Of a stretch of 64,000 nt of DNA, positions 42,704 through 50,434 are shown one piece after another. Source of the DNA: Acidobacteriota bacterium (lineage in GTDB: Bacteria > Acidobacteriota > Terriglobia > Bryobacterales > Bryobacteraceae); contig JAPKYZ010000101.1 in assembly GCA_026394055.1 (NCBI GenBank), positions 62,001 to 126,000 of the forward strand, written 5' to 3'. The position numbers were made by a program, and so were the translations under genes. The first letter of the stretch is position 1. Each line of letters opens with the position of its first letter. Below the pieces are notes generated by a model that did no database searches, was not told where the DNA came from, and saw only the letters and a program-made list of their open reading frames with translations.

Positions 42704-43198
42704 ATGAATCCTACGTTGCGAAGCTTGCTGGCGCATGGGCGCGGCTATCTCGTGTTGATCGCGCTGACCCTGGCTCCCGCCCGGGCGGAGGTGTTCAGCC
42801 TGAAGTTTGAGCGGCTGAACGGCGCGCTGGCCATGTTGAGCTCCACTGACCGGCAGACGGTGGACAATGCCATTGCGCTGATCAAGCGGGGTGATCACAA
42901 CCTGGCATTGATCGAACTGAACAGCGTCGCCAAGGCCAATCCCACCAGTGCGGGCGTGCGCGTGCTCACCGCCTACGCGCTGCTCAACCTCGGCAATACG
43001 CTGGGCGCCTTCAAGGAAGCCAAGACGGCGGAGAGCGTGGGGCATGATAGCTACATCTGCTCCTTCTTGGGCCGGGTGGCGTATCTGGTGGGCGACGTGC
43101 GGGCCTGCAAGCGGGAGATCAAGCATGTGCGGGCGGCGGGTGACCCGGACGGCGAGGCGGCCGCCCTGGAGCAGGAGCTGGCCGCTAAGCGGCGGTAG
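42704..43198 (+). CDS. Small secreted TPR-like protein
   Basis: The 164-residue protein has a hydrophobic leader (YLVLIALTLAPARAE) and about two TPR-like units: AIALIKRGDHNLALIELNSVAKANPTSAG and VLTAYALLNLGNTLGAFKEAKTAE. It has no recognised catalytic motif. It may be an accessory or anchoring protein; its neighbours give no clear hint. It converges with the BLUF gene with only two bases between their stops. Confidence 0.7.
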   Translation: MNPTLRSLLAHGRGYLVLIALTLAPARAEVFSLKFERLNGALAMLSSTDRQTVDNAIALIKRGDHNLALIELNSVAKANPTSAGVRVLTAYALLNLGNTLGAFKEAKTAESVGHDSYICSFLGRVAYLVGDVRACKREIKHVRAAGDPDGEAAALEQELAAKRR

Positions 43199-43200
43199 CG

Positions 43201-43554
43201 TTAGTTCAGCAGCTCATCCAAGGTGCGGTGGCCGGGCAGTTCTCCGCCTGCCAGACGGTAGAAGCCCATCGTCCAGTCGTCAAACTCGCGTTTTTGGGCT
43301 TCGCCTTCCCACAGGACCACGCATTCTTTGTGGCGGGCGTCGCTCTCAATGGAGCCGTAGTAAAGCAGCCGCACGGCTTCTTCCGGGCCTTCCAGCACCT
43401 GGAGAAACGAGTTGTCCCGGTAGACCAGCGCTCCCGTCACGCCGAGCGACTCGTTCCGGTCTCGGGCCTTACTCAGCAGAGTGGTCAGTTCCTCTTCGCG
43501 CATGGGCGTCGAGGCGGTGCTGGTGTAGACCAGCCGGAATATGGAATCAGGCAT
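43201..43554 (-). CDS. BLUF-domain blue-light sensor
   Basis: The 117-residue protein is a stand-alone BLUF domain. The key residues are in place: Tyr10 (RLVYTSTAS), Asn34 (RDRNESLGVTGALVY), Gln52 (FLQVLEG) and Trp94/Met96 (DWTMGF). BLUF domains bind FAD and switch the hydrogen bonding of the Gln on blue light. No output domain is fused, so it must act by protein contact. ATG 43554 removes a nine-residue frame extension. It converges with the TPR-like gene and lies downstream of the DinB gene on the same strand. Confidence 0.92.
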   Translation of the reverse strand: MPDSIFRLVYTSTASTPMREEELTTLLSKARDRNESLGVTGALVYRDNSFLQVLEGPEEAVRLLYYGSIESDARHKECVVLWEGEAQKREFDDWTMGFYRLAGGELPGHRTLDELLN

Positions 43555-43612
43555 AAGACAGGGCCTGGATGCTCCCCCCATGACCGTCTAATCGGGTTTT
43601 CCTTCGATTGCT

Positions 43613-44194
43613 TTAGGCGCGGGTGATCAACGCCTGGGGCGCGGCGGCCTGCGCCAGTGTCCGCTCGGCCTGCCAGAGGTGCCGGCGGTGGTGGGCCACC
43701 ATGATCTTCAGACCGGCCCAGAGGGAGTAGTGGATGCGGGGATTGAACGGCGACACCAGCCGCGGCCGGTCCACCGCAAACCCTTCCAACGACAGGACAA
43801 ACGCCGCCAGACGAGCCGAGTGATCTTGAAATTGCGCGCGCACCTGCTCGGCAAACTGCGTGGTGGGCTGCGTCGTAGGCTCGAAGGCCGGAGGGGTCTT
43901 GATCTTCTGGCGATAGGGCGGCTCGATAAACCACAACAGCAGCCGCTCGAGCAAGCTCAGGCGGAATGGCTCGCCCGCCGAAGGCATCGCCTGGACCGCC
44001 TGCCAGGCCCGTTCCAACCCGGGCCAGAACGCCGCGGCTGTCACGTTGAGATGGGCCAGGCAATCGACCGCAGGCCACCCGCCCGAGGCCGGCCGCGGAG
44101 TCCAGGCCGCGGCAGGATACTGGTCGGCCAGCCGCTTGGCCCAAAGCGCGGCGGCGTCGAACTCGGAGGCCAGGGCCGTCAGTGACGTGTGCAT
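43613..44194 (-). CDS. DinB superfamily protein
   Basis: The 193-residue protein is a four-helix DinB/YfiT-type protein: residues such as His in DCLAHLN and the pair AHHRRHLWQ are the expected metal ligands. The family includes thiol-dependent S-transferases and metal-binding proteins. It starts at ATG 44194, 9 bases after the nearest of three tandem -10 boxes, and lies upstream of the BLUF gene with a 58-base gap, so the two may share a transcript. Confidence 0.82.
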   Translation of the reverse strand: MHTSLTALASEFDAAALWAKRLADQYPAAAWTPRPASGGWPAVDCLAHLNVTAAAFWPGLERAWQAVQAMPSAGEPFRLSLLERLLLWFIEPPYRQKIKTPPAFEPTTQPTTQFAEQVRAQFQDHSARLAAFVLSLEGFAVDRPRLVSPFNPRIHYSLWAGLKIMVAHHRRHLWQAERTLAQAAAPQALITRA

Positions 44195-44202
44195 GCTGAC
44201 GC

Positions 44203-44247
44203 CATTCTACTGTGCGGCATTCTACTGTGCGGCATTCTACTGTGCTG
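44203..44247 (-). promoter_or_regulatory. Three tandem 15-base repeats, each with a -10 box
   Basis: The plus-strand unit CATTCTACTGTGCGG occurs three times (44203, 44218, 44233; the third ends CTG). On the minus strand each contains TAGAAT. The proximal TAGAAT (44209-44204) ends 9 bases before ATG 44194. A degenerate fourth copy follows. Confidence 0.75.
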
Positions 44248-44302
44248 CCGTAGTTCTACCGTGTGCTCGATGTCATGGAGCGGGGGGCGAACCGGGGCTG
44301 CG

Positions 44303-45805
44303 CTACTGGGTTTCCTGGTACTCGCCAAAGACGATGCGCAGACGGTCTGAAATTTCGCCCACCGTCACCAGGGAGGCCGCGCAGTCGAGAATGTGCGGCA
44401 TCAAGTTGTCCGTGCCCCGGGCAGCGGCTTCGAGAGCGGTGAGGCGTTCGGCGACGGTCGCGGCGCTGCGGGAGGCCCGCACTTCGCGCAGGCGGGCCAC
44501 CTGGCGGCGCTCGAGCTCCGGGTCTACCCGGAAGGTGGGGATCTTGGCGGCGTCGTCCTGGCGGAATTTGTTGACGCCCACGATGGTGATGTCGCCGCGC
44601 TCAATGCCGCGCTGGTAGTCGTAGGCGGCGTTCGTAATCTCGGCTTGGATGTAGCCGCGTTCGATGGCGGTCAGCGTGCCGCCCATCTCATCGATGTGCT
44701 TCAGATAGGCGCGCGCTTCGGTCTCGATCTGGTCCGTCATCGCCTCAATGCATTCGGCGCCGCCCAGCGGGTCCACGGTGTTGGTGACCCCGGTCTCATG
44801 CGCGATGATCTGCTGCGTGCGGAGGGCGATGCAGGCGGATTCTTCCGTGGGCAGGCCCAGCGCCTCATCGCGCGAATTCGTGTGCAAGGACTGGGTGCCC
44901 CCCAGCACCGCGGCCAGCGCCTGCAAGGCCACGCGCACCACATTGACGTCCGGTTGCTGAGCGGTCAAGGTCGCCCCGGCGGTCTGCGTGTGGAAGCGCA
45001 GCATCCAGCTTTTAGGGTCGCGAGCGCCGAACCGCTCCCGCATCAGGTGCGCATAAAGCCGCCGGGCGGCGCGGAACTTGGCGATCTCTTCCAAGAAGTT
45101 GTTGTGGGCGTTAAAGAAGAAGCTGAGGCGCGGGGCGAACTGGTCGATGTCGAGGCCCACCGCCACTGCCGCCTCAATGTAGGCAATGGCGTTGGCCAGA
45201 GTGAAGGCCACTTCCTGCACGGCGGTCGAGCCCGCTTCGCGGATGTGATAGCCAGAGATGGAGATCGTGTTCCACTCCGGCACTTCGCGGCCAGCCCAGG
45301 CAAACAGATCCGTGATGATCCGCATCGCGGGGCGCGGCGGATAGATGTAGGTGCCGCGGGCGATGTACTCCTTCAGGATGTCGTTCTGGATGGTGCCTGA
45401 GAGCTTCTTGGAGTCCGCCCCCTGCTCCCGCGCCACCAGCACGTAGAGCGCCAGCAGAATGGAGGCGGTGGAGTTGATGGTCATCGACGTCGAGACCTTC
45501 TCCAGCTCAATCGAGTCAAACAGCACCCGCATGTCGGCCAGGGAGCAGATGGAGACGCCCACCTTGCCCACTTCACCCAGCGCCAGCGGATGATCGGAAT
45601 CCATGCCCATCTGGGTGGGGAGATCGAAGGCGACGCTCAAGCCGGTGGTGCCTTGCGAGAGCAGGTAGCGATACCGGCGGTTCGATTCTTCGGCCGTGCC
45701 AAACCCGGCGTACTGCCGCATGGTCCACAGCCGCGTGCGGTACATGTCTTTGTAGATGCCGCGGGTGTAGGGAAACTGGCCGGCCGGCGGGAGGGTTTGG
45801 CTCAT
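44303..45805 (-). CDS. Acyl-CoA mutase large subunit (methylmalonyl-CoA mutase-like)
   Basis: The 500-residue protein corresponds to the catalytic TIM-barrel domain of cobalamin-dependent mutases, without the B12-binding domain. Signatures include [57 protein letters not shown] and [12 protein letters not shown]. The Tyr in RQYAG and Arg in PAMRII correspond to residues that favour methylmalonyl-CoA, so the enzyme may interconvert succinyl- and methylmalonyl-CoA; other acyl-CoA mutases are possible. A separate small B12-binding subunit gene must be elsewhere. An 87-residue membrane protein gene lies 21 bases upstream. Confidence 0.9.
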   Translation of the reverse strand: MSQTLPPAGQFPYTRGIYKDMYRTRLWTMRQYAGFGTAEESNRRYRYLLSQGTTGLSVAFDLPTQMGMDSDHPLALGEVGKVGVSICSLADMRVLFDSIELEKVSTSMTINSTASILLALYVLVAREQGADSKKLSGTIQNDILKEYIARGTYIYPPRPAMRIITDLFAWAGREVPEWNTISISGYHIREAGSTAVQEVAFTLANAIAYIEAAVAVGLDIDQFAPRLSFFFNAHNNFLEEIAKFRAARRLYAHLMRERFGARDPKSWMLRFHTQTAGATLTAQQPDVNVVRVALQALAAVLGGTQSLHTNSRDEALGLPTEESACIALRTQQIIAHETGVTNTVDPLGGAECIEAMTDQIETEARAYLKHIDEMGGTLTAIERGYIQAEITNAAYDYQRGIERGDITIVGVNKFRQDDAAKIPTFRVDPELERRQVARLREVRASRSAATVAERLTALEAAARGTDNLMPHILDCAASLVTVGEISDRLRIVFGEYQETQ

Positions 45806-45826
45806 AGTGAGTCTATCGGCGGGCCA

Positions 45827-46090
45827 CTACTGCCGGTTGATCTTGCGAGCGCGCAAAAATGACGTGATTCCGAAGAACGCCATAGTGAGCGCGAAAAAGC
45901 CGGCCATGATCACGCGTCCCATGGAATCCGCGCTGCCGCCTCCGGTCTGCCAAGCGCGGAAGGCGGAGCCGCCCGCCACCACGGCGAACACCAGGAAGGC
46001 GAACCCGATCATCTCGTTCCACAGCACCCGGAGCGGCTTCACCACACCCGGAACCACAGTCTTTACAAACTTCCCGGCAGCGTCAAGCAT
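45827..46090 (-). CDS. Small membrane protein
   Basis: The 87-residue protein has two predicted membrane helices (residues of about 27-46 and 59-78: MIGFAFLVFAVVAGGS and VIMAGFFALTMAFFGI) separated by a short polar loop, and a basic C-terminal tail (RARKINRQ). No family is recognised. It lies 21 bases upstream of the acyl-CoA mutase gene and may be cotranscribed. Confidence 0.65.
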   Translation of the reverse strand: MLDAAGKFVKTVVPGVVKPLRVLWNEMIGFAFLVFAVVAGGSAFRAWQTGGGSADSMGRVIMAGFFALTMAFFGITSFLRARKINRQ

Positions 46091-46303
46091 AAGAAATCAA
46101 AAATCGGACCAGACAGAATCGGCCAGCCTAGGGAATTCCCTCCCCGGCACCGATATCTATACTGTACGCGAATCAGGTTCTTGCAACCAGATCGGTTGGC
46201 GGGACATCGACAGGTTAGGAGCATACGAGACCGGGAAAATGCCGCGCCAGCCACTGGACAGCGATGTTATTCTTGGGTTGAGCCTTCAGGAAGAGGCATA
46301 CAG

Positions 46304-46597
46304 TTGGACGAACGCCTTAAAGATTTGATGCAAGAGCTAGGCAATGCGATCAACGAGTCGCTGTCTGACTCAGACCGGATCGCCAGCGCTATTGGCGAAA
46401 TCAAGCGTGCGGGGTACGATGTTTTCCTCGTGCTGGAAGCCACGATCGGCTTTAACAAGCGGGAGACCACTGACGACGATGAACCCGTCACCCAAGAGGA
46501 GACGACGTTCAAATCCGCCGGCCGTTTCAAGTGGACTTCGCAGGATCACAAGTTCCTGAAAGCACTCAAGATCGCCGCCGACGAAGATCTCCGCTAA
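46304..46597 (+). CDS. Small hypothetical protein
   Basis: The 97-residue protein starts at TTG 46304, seven bases after AGGAAGAGG. It has a helical first half (DERLKDLMQELGNAINESL, SDSDRIASAIGEIKRAGY) and a strand-rich end with DVFLVLEATIGF and KFLKALKIAADEDLR. No known family is recognised. A longer frame to 46181 has no start with a ribosome site. It is convergent with the GlcG-like gene, whose stop lies 57 bases beyond its own. Confidence 0.55.
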   Translation: MDERLKDLMQELGNAINESLSDSDRIASAIGEIKRAGYDVFLVLEATIGFNKRETTDDDEPVTQEETTFKSAGRFKWTSQDHKFLKALKIAADEDLR

Positions 46598-46653
46598 CCT
46601 TTCGGGGCTAGCCTGGCTCCATCGTCCGACCCGCCGCCACCAACTGCGGGTGA

Positions 46654-47115
46654 CTATTTCCCGAGCAGTGCGTTGATGGCTACCTGCCCAATCGCTTCAT
46701 CCACTTCGGAAGGGGCGCCGCTGACCCCGATGGCGCCAATGGTCTGGCCATCCACCTGGATCGGTAGTCCGCCCTGGTTCGGGAAAGCGTCCGGGAAAGC
46801 CAATACCTGCAGATTGCCGCTGGCCAGCTGATCCGCCGCCGCCTTCGAAGGCCGCCGGAAGAAGGCCGAATGCCGGGCTTTCTTTTGGGCGAACTGGATG
46901 GTATTCAGGCCCGCGCCATCGGCCTTCTGCAGAAAAAGCACGTTGCCGCTGTCGTCAACAATGCAGATCGTCACCTGGACGCTGCGCTTCTGGGCTTCGC
47001 CTTCGGCGGCGGCCACCATCGTCTTGATGGCGGCGAGATTCAGGGTCTTTTTGGTAGGGAGATCGGCGGCGTTCATCGTCAGGACCAGCAGCGAAACAAG
47101 CGTCAGCTTGAACAT
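46654..47115 (-). CDS. Exported GlcG/HbpS-family protein
   Basis: The 153-residue protein has a signal peptide (LTLVSLLVLTMNAA) and a GlcG/HbpS (DUF336, PF03928) domain: KTMVAAAEGEAQKRSVQVTICIVDDSGNVLFLQKADGA, FPNQGGLPIQVDGQTIGAIGVSG and DEAIGQVAINAL. Members bind haem or degrade glycolate-linked substrates; function varies. ATG 47115 is chosen with a TAGTAT box seven bases upstream. It diverges from the FliA-type sigma gene. Confidence 0.85.
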   Translation of the reverse strand: MFKLTLVSLLVLTMNAADLPTKKTLNLAAIKTMVAAAEGEAQKRSVQVTICIVDDSGNVLFLQKADGAGLNTIQFAQKKARHSAFFRRPSKAAADQLASGNLQVLAFPDAFPNQGGLPIQVDGQTIGAIGVSGAPSEVDEAIGQVAINALLGK

Positions 47116-47122
47116 GGCAATG

Positions 47123-47128
47123 ATACTA
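47123..47128 (-). promoter_or_regulatory. -10 box at a predicted leaderless start (GlcG-like gene)
   Basis: TAGTAT on the minus strand ends 7 bases before ATG 47115. Confidence 0.5.
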
Positions 47129-47338
47129 CCAGCGCCTTCGCGGCGGTGACAACAATTGTGCGATCGGCAAGAGTTTGCCACCACCACCAGGTGCTACTGT
47201 GTACCGAATCGAAACACGTGTGCCGAAACGGAGCAGCAGTTCTGTTATGGTACCTCCGGTACTACCATTACTTTCTTCGCTAAGGATAATCCTGGCAGTC
47301 TCTTAAGGTATTTTTAAGCGTTTGGCTACCGCATTGCT

Positions 47339-47344
47339 TATAGA
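47339..47344 (+). promoter_or_regulatory. -10-like box before the sigma-factor start
   Basis: TATAGA ends 6 bases before ATG 47351. The divergent gap also carries an imperfect palindrome at 47247-47268 (ATGGTA...TACCAT). Confidence 0.4.
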
Positions 47345-47350
47345 GTGCAT

Positions 47351-48133
47351 ATGTCAATGAGCGCAGCCACTGCAAGAGCGCGTACGCCAGAGCCTGAAAT
47401 CGGGCAGCCCACCACGGAGGAACGCGACCAGGTAGTACTAGAACACCTACCCCTGGTGCGTGCCATCGCCACCCGTGTTCATGACAATCTACCCGTCCAC
47501 GTAGATGTCGATGATCTCGTCCACGCCGGCATCATGGGTCTATTTGACGCCGCCACCAAGTACAATCCGGACAAGAAAGTTGCCTTCTCCGCCTATGCCA
47601 AACACCGCATCAAGGGCGCCATTCTCGACAGCCTCCGCCAGGCCGACTGGGCCTCGCGCGATCTCCGCCGCCGGCACAAGCAGGTAGAACAGATCACCCG
47701 CGACCTGGCCTCCACGCTGCACCGCAACCCCACCGAAGAAGAGATCGCCGCCAAGATGGGCGTCGATGTCACCCGCTGGCGCCAGATGGTGCTGGATCTC
47801 CGCAATGTGGGCTTGGTCTCGGCCTCCACCCGCGCCCAGGAGCAGGAAGATCTCCCGGCCCCGGACTTCCCCGCCAACCCCGATCTCCAGCCGGACCGCA
47901 TGTGCGTCCACGAGCAGTTGCGGGACCGCCTGGGCGTCGCCATGCAGTGTCTGCCGGAGCGCTACCAGATGGTGGTGAACCTCTACTACACCAACGAGAT
48001 GACCATGAAAGAGATCGGGCACGTGCTGGGGATTAACGAAAGCCGGGTTTCGCAAATCCACAAAGCGGCGCTCGAGAAGATGCATTGCGCGCTTCAGCAA
48101 TCGGGCGTGCAGTCCAGCGCAGCGTTTGCCTGA
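47351..48133 (+). CDS. FliA/WhiG-type sigma-70 family factor
   Basis: The 260-residue protein has sigma regions 2, 3 and 4: DDLVHAGIMGLFDAATKYNP and FSAYAKHRIKGAILDSLRQADWASR for region 2, LHRNPTEEEIAAKMGVDVTRW for region 3 and VNLYYTNEMTMKEIGHVLGINESRVSQIHKAAL for region 4. The region 3 and the ILDSLRQADWASR stretch are typical of the FliA/SigD/WhiG class. The start is one of three close ones (GTG 47345, ATG 47351, ATG 47357). No flagellar, chemotaxis or anti-sigma gene lies nearby, so its target regulon is unknown. Confidence 0.9.
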   Translation: MSMSAATARARTPEPEIGQPTTEERDQVVLEHLPLVRAIATRVHDNLPVHVDVDDLVHAGIMGLFDAATKYNPDKKVAFSAYAKHRIKGAILDSLRQADWASRDLRRRHKQVEQITRDLASTLHRNPTEEEIAAKMGVDVTRWRQMVLDLRNVGLVSASTRAQEQEDLPAPDFPANPDLQPDRMCVHEQLRDRLGVAMQCLPERYQMVVNLYYTNEMTMKEIGHVLGINESRVSQIHKAALEKMHCALQQSGVQSSAAFA

Positions 48134-48252
48134 CGCCAGCCATCGATCAGCTTGATTCCCCTAGTCACGCGCCGGCCAGCAGCCGCTGGACCCGTCGCCC
48201 GGGGGCTGGAAGTCACCGTCCGGCCCCCGCACTTCCTTTTCTAGGAACCGCT

Positions 48253-49980
48253 CTACTTGAAGTCGATCGTGTACGGCATGACGTGCATCATGCCTCCGCG
48301 AACCAGCGCCGGTTCCCACCCGGCCAGCCCATGGCCCTTCAGCCAGGCCCGCACTTCGCGATCCGCCACACTTTCGGTGGAGCGCGTCACGAACTTCGAC
48401 AGGAAGCTTTTGCGGGGCGGGTACGGCACCAGGCGGATGGACTCCTCCGGTGCCAGCTTGGCCTTGGCCTTCAGCAGTGAGATCGCCTTGTCCAGGCCGC
48501 CCAATTCATCCACCAGCTTGCGGTCCTTGCCTTGTGACCCTAACCACGCCCGGCCTTGCCCCAAGGCATCCACTTCATCCACGCGCATCTTGCGCGCGGT
48601 CGACACCCGCTGCAGAAAACCCTGATAGGTGGACATGATGCCTTCGCGCAGCTTCATGCGCGTGGCGTCGGACATGGGGCCGTAGTCGGAATCGATCAGC
48701 GCGTTGCGGCCCCGGGCAATGGAGTCTTTGGTGACCCCGATCTTGTCGTAGAGCCCCTTCAGATTGGGCTTGCCGTAGATGACGCCGATGGAGCCCGTAA
48801 TCGTGTTGGGGTAGGCGACAATCGGGTCACCCGTGGCCGCAATGTAGTAGCCGCCCGAGGCCGCGACATCGGACATCGAGATCACCACCGGCTTCTTGGC
48901 GCTCAGCAACTTCATCTCGCGGAGGATGTCATCGGAGGCAATGGCATCGCCGCCGGGAGAATCGATGCGCACAATTACGCCGCGCAATGACTCATCCTCG
49001 CGGGCGGTCCGCAGCGTCTTCACAAAGTCTTCCGACATGATCGCTTCGGATTCGCCGAAGCCGCCGGCATGGCCGCGCAGAATCGAGCCCGCCGCCACCA
49101 CCAAACCAAACCGGGGCCCCTTGCCGCGGCCGGCTTCCCGCGCATAGTCCCGCGCACCGATGGTGGCCACTTCGCCGCCGCCCAACTTCTTGCGCAGCTC
49201 ATCCCGGAACTGATCTTCGTAGACCAGCCCATCCACCAGCCCCAGCGCCAGCGCCTTCTGCCCCAGAAACGGACCGTCGTCCATCATGGCTCGAATTGCG
49301 TCCGGGCTCTTCTTGCGGCCTTCCGCGATGGCATTGATGATGGTGCCGTAGATGCCGTCCAGCATGGAGCCCAGCACTTCCCGTGTCTCCGGGCTCATCG
49401 CCGTGCGCCGGTAGGAGTCGCCGGCATCCTTAAACTTCCCGGCCGTCTCGATCTCCATCTGAACGCCCAGCTTGTCGAGCGTGCCTTTGTAGTAGGTCAG
49501 CTCCGCGCCCAGCCCCTTGACGTTGACCACGTCCTGTTCCGCCAGGTAGATCCGGTCGGCGGCGGTGGCCAGGTAGTACTCTCGCGCCCCAGGCGTGCGC
49601 AGCCAGCAGTAGACCGGCTTGCCGCTCTTTTTGAACTCCTTGATGGCGGACCGGAGCTCGTCCAGCTTCGCCCACCCGGCCCCAATGCCACGAGGAGCAA
49701 GCACCACGGCCCTAATCCGGGTATCGGTGGAGGCAGCGCGCAGGGCGCTCCACAACTCCTGCACCGTGATGGAGCTTTGGGCTTCGAGAAACGGCAGCGG
49801 CAGCTCATCGGGCGGCGCCTCCGCGATGCTACCTTCCAGCTTCAACCACAACGTAGAGTTGCTGGCGACCGCGGGAGTGGATTCGCTGGCGCCAAAGCGG
49901 ATGGCCGCGAAAATCAGCACGACACCCACGATGCCGGCCAATAACAGGCCGCAGAGTACGCCCACCAGAAACTTGCGCAT
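48253..49980 (-). CDS. sppA: Signal peptide peptidase SppA, 67-kDa type
   Basis: The 575-residue protein starts with a membrane anchor (LVGVLCGLLLAGIVGVVLIF) and has two ClpP-like halves. The predicted catalytic Lys is K184 in AGKFKDAGDS of the first half, and the Ser is S375 in DVAASGGYYIAA of the second, the split dyad of the 67-kDa family. It degrades residual signal peptides in the inner membrane. GAGG lies upstream of ATG 49980, and a strong hairpin lies at 50045-50073. Confidence 0.93.
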   Translation of the reverse strand: MRKFLVGVLCGLLLAGIVGVVLIFAAIRFGASESTPAVASNSTLWLKLEGSIAEAPPDELPLPFLEAQSSITVQELWSALRAASTDTRIRAVVLAPRGIGAGWAKLDELRSAIKEFKKSGKPVYCWLRTPGAREYYLATAADRIYLAEQDVVNVKGLGAELTYYKGTLDKLGVQMEIETAGKFKDAGDSYRRTAMSPETREVLGSMLDGIYGTIINAIAEGRKKSPDAIRAMMDDGPFLGQKALALGLVDGLVYEDQFRDELRKKLGGGEVATIGARDYAREAGRGKGPRFGLVVAAGSILRGHAGGFGESEAIMSEDFVKTLRTAREDESLRGVIVRIDSPGGDAIASDDILREMKLLSAKKPVVISMSDVAASGGYYIAATGDPIVAYPNTITGSIGVIYGKPNLKGLYDKIGVTKDSIARGRNALIDSDYGPMSDATRMKLREGIMSTYQGFLQRVSTARKMRVDEVDALGQGRAWLGSQGKDRKLVDELGGLDKAISLLKAKAKLAPEESIRLVPYPPRKSFLSKFVTRSTESVADREVRAWLKGHGLAGWEPALVRGGMMHVMPYTIDFK

Positions 49981-50044
49981 GGATCAGATTGCCTCGCTTC
50001 GATTGTCGCGCGAATCCGCCACCGCCCACCGGGAGCATGGGACG

Positions 50045-50073
50045 GAAGCACCTGTGCTGGCCAGCAGTGCTTC
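50045..50073. repeat. Hairpin 1 upstream of sppA
   Basis: GAAGCAC, CTG, the palindrome TGCTGGCCAGCA and GTGCTTC make a stem with a 7-bp outer arm and an inner 12-base palindrome. It lies in the divergent gap with sppA, 65 bases from its start. Confidence 0.55.
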
Positions 50074-50110
50074 ACCCAGAGAAACTTAAAAAAGGATTGC
50101 AACCGAGCGT

Positions 50111-50138
50111 GTGGCGCAGGCTTCAGTGCCTGGGCCAC
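50111..50138. repeat. Hairpin 2 between sppA and the orphan antitoxin
   Basis: GTGGCGCAGGC, six bases and GCCTGGGCCAC form an 11-bp stem with a single mismatch. This resembles REP-like palindromes. Nothing else is recognised in the 49981-50200 gap. Confidence 0.55.
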
Positions 50139-50187
50139 CTGGAATCCACGCTCTCTTGATATGGGCCGTTGCTTGACCCAGTCGGTC

Positions 50188-50193
50188 TAAACT
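50188..50193 (+). promoter_or_regulatory. -10 box at a predicted leaderless start (orphan antitoxin)
   Basis: TAAACT ends 7 bases before ATG 50201. Confidence 0.45.
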
Positions 50194-50200
50194 GAAAGCC

Positions 50201-50434
50201 ATGGCGACAGAGTTGCTAGAAAAAGCTTTCTCGGAGGCTGCGGAACTGCCCCCGGCCGCTCAAGACTGGCTGGCGCAGCGGCTGTTGGACGAGGTGCGCG
50301 CAGATCACAAGTGGGATGATCTGCTCGCTCAGCATCCTGAAGTGCTAGACCAGATCGAGACCGAAGCGAAGGCCGCACTCGCGAGTGTAGATGCCATGCC
50401 GCTCGATCTAACCAATGCGTTCCCTACTTCCTGA
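50201..50434 (+). CDS. Orphan antitoxin-like protein
   Basis: The 77-residue protein (MATELLEKAFSEAAELPPAA, then LAQRLLDEVRADHKWDDLLA) resembles short helical antitoxins that usually pair with a RelE toxin. The expected toxin gene is missing: the next ORF is an MFS transporter that overlaps the last 20 bases. The transporter may have replaced or displaced the toxin, or the pair partner is elsewhere. Confidence 0.6.
   Translation: MATELLEKAFSEAAELPPAAQDWLAQRLLDEVRADHKWDDLLAQHPEVLDQIETEAKAALASVDAMPLDLTNAFPTS

Noticed and set aside
44203-44247. Tandem repeats as a CRISPR array
   Set aside because: The repeats are 15 bases, directly adjacent and without spacers; no cas genes are present.
47339-47344. 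Consensus -35 box for the sigma-factor promoter
   Set aside because: The bases 17 upstream (AAGCGT) do not match; only the -10 position is supported.
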